Part shown: positions 1 to 5,817 of the stretch, piece after piece | How the letters are laid out: each line of letters begins with the position of its first letter | Numbering within the stretch: position 1 is the first letter of the stretch | Assembly: GCA_023428515.1 (NCBI GenBank) | Contig: JAEYXI010000270.1 | Location: 1-7,742, forward strand | Direction: 5' to 3' | Length of the DNA: 7,742 bases | Source: Pseudomonadota bacterium | GTDB lineage: Bacteria; Pseudomonadota; Alphaproteobacteria; Rhizobiales; Rhizobiaceae | The notes under the pieces: model-generated | Told to the model about the DNA's origin: nothing | The model's database searches: none | What the model saw: only the letters and a program-made list of their open reading frames with translations | Made by a program: the position numbers and the translations under genes

Positions 1-1
1 G

Positions 2-442
2 GCGCCGACGCTGGAGGGCAAGAAGCTGGTCTTCGCCTCGGTGCTGAGGGCCGGCAACGGCCTGCTCGAAGGGCTTCTCGACCTCGTGCCGGCGGCACGC
101 GTGGCGCATATCGGCCTCTATCGCGATCATGAAACGCTGGAGGCGGTGGAGTATTTCTTCAAGGCGCCGAGCGATCTCGGCGACCGGCTGGTCATCGTCG
201 TCGACCCGATGCTCGCCACCGCCAATTCGGCGATCGCGGCGATCGACAAGCTGAAGGAGCGCGGCGCAACCAATATGCGCTATCTCTGCCTGCTGGCCGC
301 GCCCGAGGGCATAGAGCGCTTCACCAAGGCGCATCCGGACGTGCCGGTCTTCACCGCCTCGATCGACGAGCGGCTGAACGAGAAGGGCTACATCGTGCCC
401 GGGCTCGGCGATGCCGGCGACCGCATGTACGGGACGAAGTAG
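2..442 (+). CDS. upp: Uracil phosphoribosyltransferase, C-terminal part (5' end outside window)
   Basis: This cytosolic salvage enzyme makes UMP and pyrophosphate from uracil and PRPP. The reading frame is open from base 2, so 146 codons are visible. The family is usually about 209 residues, so roughly 60 N-terminal residues lie before the window. Family marks seen: [10 protein letters not shown] near the visible N-terminus, GLYRDHET (38-45 of the visible part), the PRPP-binding loop [12 protein letters not shown] (66-77), LLAAPEGI (97-104), and the uracil-binding end [22 protein letters not shown]. The GTG at base 41 lies inside the conserved domain and is not a start. The PRPP loop reads T-A-N-S where E. 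coli has T-G-G-S. The gene points towards the nucleoside catabolic operon on the other strand and would recycle the uracil that operon releases. Identity is secure; only the missing 5' part is unknown. Confidence 0.96.
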   Translation, partial: APTLEGKKLVFASVLRAGNGLLEGLLDLVPAARVAHIGLYRDHETLEAVEYFFKAPSDLGDRLVIVVDPMLATANSAIAAIDKLKERGATNMRYLCLLAAPEGIERFTKAHPDVPVFTASIDERLNEKGYIVPGLGDAGDRMYGTK

Positions 443-451
443 GCCCGTTTT
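429..451 (+). terminator. Possible weak intrinsic terminator of upp
   Basis: ACGGG (429-433) can pair with CCCGT (444-448), giving a 5-bp GC-rich stem with a 10-nt loop, followed at once by Ts (to 451). The upp stop codon TAG (440-442) lies inside the loop. The stem is short and the T tract brief, so it may be inefficient or fortuitous. Confidence 0.3.
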
Positions 452-525
452 ACATTCCGTTAACAAAATCGCAGGAATCCGCGCCGCTTTGGCGAGCCGG
501 CTGCCGATTTTAAGCCCGTGATGAC

Positions 526-550
526 CTTGGCCGGCTAGGGTTCGGCCAAG
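526..550. repeat. Perfect 8-bp inverted repeat upstream of the aspartic protease gene
   Basis: CTTGGCCG (526-533) and CGGCCAAG (543-550) are exact reverse complements separated by 9 nt. The repeat ends 17 bases before the ATG at 568. As RNA it would form a stable GC-rich hairpin in the leader; as DNA it could be a dimeric operator. No T run follows on either strand, so it does not look like an intrinsic terminator. Function unknown. Confidence 0.5.
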
Positions 551-567
551 CGGAACCGGGCCTTGCC

Positions 568-1134
568 ATGCTGCGCAAGCTTCTCATCCTGATCGTCTGC
601 GCCATCGCGGCAGCGTCGGTGCCGGTGCTCTATGAGCGCAATCCTGAACTTTTCCACGGCCTGCTCCAGCGCGCGGACGAGCCACAGGTTCCGCCGCAAA
701 CTGTCGCCAAGGCCGAGATCAGGACCTCACAGCCAGCCGAGCCGGCAACCGAGGTCCTGCTTGGCCGCAAGGTGAGGATCGCGGCGGACCAGTTCGGCCA
801 TTTCAATGCCGACTTCCGGCTGAACGGCCGCAATGTCGACGCGATGATCGATACCGGCGCGACGCTGGTCGCGATGAACGCATCGACGGCCCGGCGAGCG
901 GGCATCAAGGTGATGCCGGCCGACTTCAAATACAAGGTGAGGACGGCGAACGGCGAGACGCGGGCAGCCGGGGTGACGATCGACAAGCTGCAGATCGGCC
1001 GTATCCTGGTCGAGGATGTCGAGGCGGTGGTGCTCGACGACAAGGCGCTGGACGGGACGCTGATCGGCGTCAGCTTCCTCAAGCGGCTGGCGAAATATCA
1101 GGTTGAGAACAACACGCTGCTGCTCGTCCAGTAG
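568..1134 (+). CDS. Membrane-anchored retropepsin-like aspartic protease (TIGR02281-type, clan AA)
   Basis: The 188-residue protein starts with a short basic stretch and a hydrophobic segment (about residues 4-21), which fits a signal anchor that exports the rest to the periplasm. A Pro/Glu/Ala-rich linker (about 36-65) follows, then a single retropepsin fold. The active site is DTGA (Asp95-Ala98) in the context AMIDTGATLVAMN. A flap-like RTANGET (125-131) and the hydrophobic-hydrophobic-Gly element LIG (165-167) before SFLKRL complete the family pattern. With one catalytic Asp per chain it should work only as a homodimer, as retroviral proteases do. Such proteins are widespread in alphaproteobacteria; Rickettsia APRc belongs to the same broad group. 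Substrate is unknown. The ATG at 568 is preceded only by a weak GGAA (552-555). It does not appear to be part of the nucleoside pathway around it. Confidence 0.85.
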   Translation: MLRKLLILIVCAIAAASVPVLYERNPELFHGLLQRADEPQVPPQTVAKAEIRTSQPAEPATEVLLGRKVRIAADQFGHFNADFRLNGRNVDAMIDTGATLVAMNASTARRAGIKVMPADFKYKVRTANGETRAAGVTIDKLQIGRILVEDVEAVVLDDKALDGTLIGVSFLKRLAKYQVENNTLLLVQ

Positions 1135-1144
1135 CGTGATCTGC

Positions 1145-1166
1145 GCATTCCCTTTCCTGGAATTGC
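1145..1166. terminator. Possible shared terminator hairpin between convergent genes
   Basis: In the 32-base gap between the protease stop and the deoA stop, GCATTCC (1145-1151) can pair with GGAATTGC (1159-1166). That gives seven pairs with one bulged T and a 7-nt loop. Its place between two converging genes suggests bidirectional termination, but there is no T tract on either strand, so support is mainly positional. Confidence 0.3.
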
Positions 1167-2486
1167 TCAGGCTGTCGGCGCGATCCTGCGGATAACGGCT
1201 TTCTGTGCCGTGGGCCGGACCGGACCGATTGCATAGGCCGCGAGGATTTCACGCTCCGCCTTTTCCGCTGCGCTTCTCGATCGCGCATGGATGATGGCGA
1301 GCGGCTCGCCCTTCACCGCCTCCGCGCCGACCGGCAACAGGCCGGTGATGCCGACGGCGTGATCGATCACATCATCGGGTTGGGTGCGGCCGCCGCCGAG
1401 CGCCACCACGGCGAGGCCGATGTCGCGCGTGGAGACGCCGGTGACATGGCCCTTCTTCGTAGCCAGGACGGCATGCTCGATCGGCGCCTTCGGCAGATAG
1501 GTGAGAGGCCGCTCCATGAAGTCGGCCGGGCCGCCAAGCGAGGCGACCATCTGGCCGAAAGCCTCAGCCGCACGACCGTTGTCCAGCGCTTCCGTCGCGC
1601 GCGACAAGCCTTCCTTGTTGGAGCCGGCTATGCCCGCGGCGACCAGCATCTCGGCGGCAAGCGCCATGGTGACCTCGAAGAGCCGTCGATCGCGGCGGCG
1701 TCCGGCGAGGAAATCGACGGCGTTGATGACTTCGACGGCGTTGCCGGCGGCCGACGCCAGCGGCTCGTTCATGCCGGTGATGAGTGCCGAGGTGCGCGTG
1801 CCGGCGCCGTTGGCGACCTCGACGAGGCTTTTGGCGAGCTCGGCGGCGTCGCGGCTTTTTGACATGAACGCGCCGTTGCCGACCTTGACGTCGAGCACCA
1901 GGGACTGGAGCCCGGCGGCGAGTTTCTTCGATAGGATCGAGGCGGTGATGAGCGGCACGGATTCGACCGTCGCCGTGACATCGCGGATGGCATAAAAACG
2001 CTTGTCGGCGGGAGCCAACTGAGCCGTCTGGCCGATGATGGCGCAGCCTGCAGCGAGCACCGTCTTACGGAAGAGCGCATTGTCGGGCTGGCTCACATAG
2101 CCTGGGATGGCGTCCATCTTGTCGAGCGTGCCGCCTGTGTGGCCAAGGCCGCGGCCCGAGATCATCGGCACATAGGCGCCGCAGGCTGCCACGATGGGGG
2201 CGAGCATCAGCGAGACGTTGTCGCCGACGCCGCCGGTCGAATGCTTGTCGGTGACCGGGCCGGGCAGGTCCGACCAGTCCAGCGTGTCACCGGAATCGCG
2301 CATGGCCTCCGTCAGCGCCACCGCCTCGTCGCGGCTCATGCCGTTGAAGAAGACGGCCATGGCGAGCGCGGCGACCTGTCCCTCCGAGACTTTGCCCGAC
2401 GTCATGCCGGCGACGAAGGCCGATATTTCTTCCGATGACAACGGCTTGCCGTCGCGCTTCCTGCGGATGATTTCCTGGGGGAGCAC
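1167..2486 (-). CDS. deoA: Thymidine phosphorylase
   Basis: DeoA splits thymidine or deoxyuridine with phosphate into the base and 2-deoxyribose-1-phosphate, in the cytosol. The 439 residues match the E. coli enzyme (440). The phosphate-binding segment DKHSTGGVGDN is at 80-90, followed by the family signature SGRGLGHTGGTLDKMDAI at 110-127. By comparison with E. coli DeoA (Arg171, Ser186, Lys190), the pyrimidine-binding residues are Arg168, Ser183 and Lys187, a constant offset of three. The start is GTG (2486-2484), two bases after the stop of the purine phosphorylase gene. GAAGGG (2500-2495) lies 8 bases upstream, so translation is probably coupled. It is last in the operon. A broader pyrimidine-nucleoside phosphorylase that also takes uridine cannot be ruled out from sequence. 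No udp-type uridine phosphorylase is in the window. Confidence 0.95.
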   Translation of the reverse strand: MLPQEIIRRKRDGKPLSSEEISAFVAGMTSGKVSEGQVAALAMAVFFNGMSRDEAVALTEAMRDSGDTLDWSDLPGPVTDKHSTGGVGDNVSLMLAPIVAACGAYVPMISGRGLGHTGGTLDKMDAIPGYVSQPDNALFRKTVLAAGCAIIGQTAQLAPADKRFYAIRDVTATVESVPLITASILSKKLAAGLQSLVLDVKVGNGAFMSKSRDAAELAKSLVEVANGAGTRTSALITGMNEPLASAAGNAVEVINAVDFLAGRRRDRRLFEVTMALAAEMLVAAGIAGSNKEGLSRATEALDNGRAAEAFGQMVASLGGPADFMERPLTYLPKAPIEHAVLATKKGHVTGVSTRDIGLAVVALGGGRTQPDDVIDHAVGITGLLPVGAEAVKGEPLAIIHARSRSAAEKAEREILAAYAIGPVRPTAQKAVIRRIAPTA

Positions 2487-2488
2487 GG

Positions 2489-3286
2489 TCAGAGCCCTTC
2501 AGCGAGCGCGTGTTTCAGGATCATCGCCAGCCGCGCGCCGCCGATGGGCGCCATGTCCTTGGTCTCCTGGTGCGAGAGTTCGCCGCCGGTCATGCCGGCC
2601 GCCAGATTGGTGATCACTGAACAGGCGGCGACGCGAAGGCCGAGGAAGCGCGCGAGGATGACTTCGGGCACGGTCGACATGCCGACTGCGTCTGCGCCCA
2701 TGACGCGCGCCATGCGGATCTCGGCCGGCGTCTCGAAGGAGGGGCCGGAGAACCACATGTAGACGCCTTTGGACAGCGGCGTGCCGGTCGCCTTGGCGGC
2801 CCGCTCGATGGCCGAGCGCATGCCGGCGTCATAGGCCTCGGTGAGGCCGACAAAGCGACGATCGGTAGGCTCGCCGAAGAGCGGGTTAGAGCCCGAGAAG
2901 TTGATGTGGTCGGTGACCAGCATCACCGAGCCGGGCGGCATGTCCAAGCGCAGCGAGCCGGCGGCGTTGGTGAGGATGAGCTTTTCGATGCCGATGCCGG
3001 CAAGCGCCTCGAGCGCCGGCCGCATGATCGCGGCGTCGCCATGCTCGTAATAATGCGCGCGGCCGGCGAGAAGCAGCGCGGGACGTCCGGCGAAGTCGCC
3101 GGCGACCACCTCGCCGGCATGGCCGCTGACGCCGCTTTTCGGGAAGCCGGGCAAATCGCCATAGGGGATGCGGACGGCGTTCGTAACTTCACCTGCGAGC
3201 GGCCCGAGGCCGGAGCCGAGCACGATCGCGACCTCGGGCTTAAGCCCGCCAAGGCGGTCGGCGAGGATGTCGGTGGCAGCGGTCAT
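2489..3286 (-). CDS. punA: Purine-nucleoside phosphorylase (trimeric PunA/XapA/human PNP family)
   Basis: This enzyme phosphorolyses purine (deoxy)nucleosides to the free base and (deoxy)ribose-1-phosphate. Its 265 residues are typical of the low-molecular-mass trimeric family, not the hexameric E. coli DeoD type. Seen in order: phosphate loop GSGLG (24-28), GRAHYYE (75-81), TNAAGSL (106-112), GPSFETPAE (181-189), GMSTVPEV (202-209) and SVITN (223-227). Glu189 and Asn227 match human Glu201 and Asn243, which select 6-oxopurines, so inosine and guanosine (perhaps xanthosine) are the expected substrates rather than adenosine. His239 may match human His257. The ATG (3286-3284) overlaps the cdd stop as ATGA, with a weak GGTGA upstream. 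The symbol punA is given by family; orthologues may be labelled deoD. Confidence 0.93.
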   Translation of the reverse strand: MTAATDILADRLGGLKPEVAIVLGSGLGPLAGEVTNAVRIPYGDLPGFPKSGVSGHAGEVVAGDFAGRPALLLAGRAHYYEHGDAAIMRPALEALAGIGIEKLILTNAAGSLRLDMPPGSVMLVTDHINFSGSNPLFGEPTDRRFVGLTEAYDAGMRSAIERAAKATGTPLSKGVYMWFSGPSFETPAEIRMARVMGADAVGMSTVPEVILARFLGLRVAACSVITNLAAGMTGGELSHQETKDMAPIGGARLAMILKHALAEGL

Positions 3287-3675
3287 TTCAATATGTCACC
3301 GGCGAAGCCGTAGGGCAGGATCTCGCCCATGGTGACGGTCTCGACGACGCCGTTTTCATCGCAGAGATGCAGCTTGGTCTCCGGCTGTGTGAACTCGGCG
3401 AGGCGCTGGCGACAGCCGCCGCAGGGCGTGACCTTCGGCATGCGCTCGGCGATGACGGCGATCTCGGTGATCTTGCCGCCGCCGCCCATGATGTAATGGC
3501 CGAGCGCGGTGGTCTCGGCGCACCACCCCTCGGGATAGGACGCGACCTCGATGTTGGCGCCGGAGAAGACGCGGCCGTCGTCGCAGCGCAGGGCGGCGCC
3601 GACCGGGAATTTCGAGTAGGGCGCATAGGCCTTGGCCATGGCGGTCTTCGCCGCGAGGAAGAGGTCGTGGGACAT
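3283..3675 (-). CDS. cdd: Cytidine deaminase
   Basis: This zinc enzyme hydrolyses cytidine and deoxycytidine to uridine and deoxyuridine, feeding the phosphorylases that follow. The chosen ATG (3675-3673) gives 130 residues, the usual length of the small tetrameric class. A TTG at 3693 would add six residues but has no ribosome binding site, whereas GAAAG lies just upstream of the ATG. Zinc and catalytic motifs: Cys52-Ala-Glu54, and Cys85 and Cys88 in PCGGC; Glu54 is the proton shuttle. GANIE (39-43) supplies the Asn and Glu that bind ribose. The residue after CAE is Thr55, where the B. subtilis enzyme has Arg56, which offsets the charge of the three-cysteine zinc site. The gene starts 29 bases after permease 2 ends and overlaps the next gene by 4 bases. 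Confidence 0.95.
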   Translation of the reverse strand: MSHDLFLAAKTAMAKAYAPYSKFPVGAALRCDDGRVFSGANIEVASYPEGWCAETTALGHYIMGGGGKITEIAVIAERMPKVTPCGGCRQRLAEFTQPETKLHLCDENGVVETVTMGEILPYGFAGDILK

Positions 3676-3704
3676 TGGCAAATTCTTTCGCAACTAGCGG
3701 GAGA

Positions 3705-4676
3705 CTACCGCTCCTTCACATAGGGCACGCCGCCGGCGCGCGGCGGGATGGCCTTGCCGATGAACCCGGCGAGCAGGACGACGGTGAGAACGTAGGGCAG
3801 CGCCTGCATGAACTGTACGGGTATCTTGCCGATGCCGGGCAGCGCGACGCCCTGGAAGCGGATGGCGAAGGCGTCGAGGAAGCCGAAGAGCAGGCAGGCG
3901 AACATGGCAGGCACCGGCTTCCACTTGGCGAAGATCAGCGCGGCGAGCGCGATGAAGCCGCGGCCGGCGGTCATGTCCTTCACGAAGCCCGCGCCTTGCG
4001 CCATCGACAGGTAGGCGCCGGCGATGCCGGTCAGTACGCCGCAGCAGATCACGGCGCGGTAGCGGAGCCATGTCACCGAAATGCCGGCAGTGTCGACGGC
4101 TGCCGGATTTTCGCCCACCGCGCGCAGGCGCAAGCCGAAGCGCGTGCGGAACAGCACCCACCATGTGAACGGCACGGCGAGGAAGGCGAGGTAGACCAGG
4201 ATCGAGTGCCCGGAGAGAAGTTCGGAGTAGATCGGACCGACGATCGGCACGCCGCGCAACGCTTCGGCAAAGGGCAGTTCGATGGCGTTGAAGCGCTGCG
4301 CCGCTTCGAGCTGCGGCGTCCGCCCGCCCTGCTTGAACCAGGCCTGTCCGAGGATGACGGTGGCGCCGGCGACGATGAAGTTGATGGCGACGCCGGAGAC
4401 GATCTGGTTGCCGCGGTTGGTGATCGACGCGAAGCCGTGGACCAGCGCGAAGAAGACGGCCATGACGATCGCCGCGCCGAGGCCGAGCCAGGCAGAGCCG
4501 GTGAGGGTGGCGACGCAGGCGCCGGCGAAGGCGCCGGCCAGCATCTTGCCCTCCAGCCCTATGTCGAAGACGCCGGCGCGTTCGGAATAGAGCCCGGCCA
4601 GGCAGGCGAGCAGCAGCGGCACCGACATGCGGATGGCGGAGTCGGAAATCGAAAGAAGGGCGCCCAGGAACTCCAT
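3705..4676 (-). CDS. ABC transporter permease 2, nucleoside (NupQ/BmpA-type) importer
   Basis: This is the second inner-membrane subunit of a putative nucleoside importer of the BMP family (B. subtilis NupNOPQ is the model). The 323 residues are highly hydrophobic, with roughly eight to nine likely membrane segments, for example around 16-30, 44-60, 63-84, 92-111, 158-176, 208-226, 256-272 and 290-308. Family marks are SERAGVFDIGLEGKML (31-46) and the cytoplasmic coupling loop FGLRLRAVGENPAAVDTAGI (180-199), which should contact the ATPase. Its ATG (4676-4674) lies one base after the permease 1 stop (TGA-T-ATG), with CGGAG 8 bases upstream. Family identity is firm; nucleoside specificity is inferred from the three nucleoside-degrading enzymes encoded directly downstream. 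Confidence 0.9.
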   Translation of the reverse strand: MEFLGALLSISDSAIRMSVPLLLACLAGLYSERAGVFDIGLEGKMLAGAFAGACVATLTGSAWLGLGAAIVMAVFFALVHGFASITNRGNQIVSGVAINFIVAGATVILGQAWFKQGGRTPQLEAAQRFNAIELPFAEALRGVPIVGPIYSELLSGHSILVYLAFLAVPFTWWVLFRTRFGLRLRAVGENPAAVDTAGISVTWLRYRAVICCGVLTGIAGAYLSMAQGAGFVKDMTAGRGFIALAALIFAKWKPVPAMFACLLFGFLDAFAIRFQGVALPGIGKIPVQFMQALPYVLTVVLLAGFIGKAIPPRAGGVPYVKER

Positions 4677-4677
4677 A

Positions 4678-5817
4678 TCAGCGGCTCCGCCCCTCGCTCG
4701 CCTGCATGTTCATCGTCCGGGGACTGATGCTTGCGAGGACGGCCTGCACGCTCGGGCGGAAGATGTGCTCCATGGCCCCGGCGAAGAGGATGACGAGGCC
4801 CTGGATGATGACGATCATGTCGCGGCTGATGTTGGGCATGGCGAAGGAGATCTCCGCGCCGCCCTGATAGAGCATGCCGAACAGGATCGCGGCCAGCACG
4901 ATGCCGAACGGATGCGAGCGGCCCATCAGCGCCACCGCGATGCCGACGAAGCCGGCGCCGGCCACGAAATTGAGCTGCATGCGCCCCTGCGCGCCCATGA
5001 TGGGGTTGAGCGCCATCAGGCCGGCCAGCGCGCCGGAGATCAGCATGGCGATGATGATGATCCGGGCTTCCTTGATGCCGGCATAGCGGGCCGCCTTGGG
5101 GCTGAAGCCCATGGTCCGGATCTCGTAGCCGAGCTTGGTGCGCCAGATCAGCGCCCAGACGCCCACCGCCGCGACGAGCGCCAGCAGGAAGGTGATGTTG
5201 AAGGGCGTGCTGCGCACCGAGAAGCCGAGCGACTGCATGAGCCACGCCATGGACGGGATATCGGCGCCCGGCCCGAAGGACCGCGTCTCGGGCGACATGG
5301 TGCCCGGCGGCTTGAACACGTTGACCAGCATGTAGACCATGATGGACGCGGCGATGAAGTTGAACATGATCGTCGTGATGACGATGTGGCTGCCGCGAGT
5401 CGCCTGCAGCCAGGCGGGGATCAACGCCCATGCCGCCCCGACTGCCGCGGCGGCGACGATGGCGATGGGGTAGGTCAACCACCAGGGCAGGATGTGGTCG
5501 AAGGTCAGCGAGACGATGGCGACGCCGAGGCCGGCGATGAAGGCCTGGCCTTCACCGCCGATGTTGAACAGGCCGCAATGGAAAGCGACCGCTACCGCAA
5601 GGCCGGTGAAGATGAAGTTGGTCGCATAGTAGAGCGTGTAGCCGATGCCCGACCCGGACCCGAAGGCGCCCTCGATCATCAGGGTCAGCGCCTTTACGGG
5701 GTTCTCCCCGGCCAGCAATATGACGAGGCCGGCAACGAAGAAAGCGGCGATGAGGTTGAGCAGCGGGATAAGGCCGTAGTCGGCCCAGGCCGGGAGCTTT
5801 GCGTAGGGGGTGCTCAT
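4678..5817 (-). CDS. ABC transporter permease 1, nucleoside (NupP/BmpA-type) importer
   Basis: This is the first inner-membrane subunit of the importer, 379 residues. Hydrophobic stretches fit about eight to ten membrane segments: around 17-36, 68-80, 92-104, 114-134, 146-166, 208-224, 253-270, 287-298, 303-318 and 334-348. Family marks are GLFNIGGEGQAF (82-93) and the coupling loop LGYEIRTMGFSPKAARYAGI (229-248). A polar tail of about 25 residues (from about 355) probably lies in the cytoplasm. The start is strong: ATG (5817-5815) overlaps the ATPase stop as ATGA and has a perfect AGGAGG (5830-5825) with 7-nt spacing. It differs clearly from permease 2, so the membrane part is a heterodimer, as in other transporters of this family. 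Confidence 0.91.
   Translation of the reverse strand: MSTPYAKLPAWADYGLIPLLNLIAAFFVAGLVILLAGENPVKALTLMIEGAFGSGSGIGYTLYYATNFIFTGLAVAVAFHCGLFNIGGEGQAFIAGLGVAIVSLTFDHILPWWLTYPIAIVAAAAVGAAWALIPAWLQATRGSHIVITTIMFNFIAASIMVYMLVNVFKPPGTMSPETRSFGPGADIPSMAWLMQSLGFSVRSTPFNITFLLALVAAVGVWALIWRTKLGYEIRTMGFSPKAARYAGIKEARIIIIAMLISGALAGLMALNPIMGAQGRMQLNFVAGAGFVGIAVALMGRSHPFGIVLAAILFGMLYQGGAEISFAMPNISRDMIVIIQGLVILFAGAMEHIFRPSVQAVLASISPRTMNMQASEGRSR

Noticed and set aside
41..442. GTG at 41 as the upp start
   Set aside because: The frame is open back to base 2 and the residues before it belong to the conserved Upp core, so the true start is outside the window.
482..494. CGCC-N5-GGCG hairpin after upp
   Set aside because: The stem is only 4 bp with no T run; expected by chance in GC-rich DNA.
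3676..3693. TTG at 3693 as the cdd start
   Set aside because: It adds six residues beyond the usual family N-terminus and has no Shine-Dalgarno sequence; the ATG at 3675 fits better.
3675..4727. A 350-codon open frame antisense to permease 2
   Set aside because: A shadow frame with skewed composition and no motif; the opposite strand encodes a clear permease.
4559..5482. A 307-codon frame on the same strand as permease 1
   Set aside because: Out-of-frame reading of permease 1, dominated by His, Arg, Gly and Ala, with no ribosome binding site logic.
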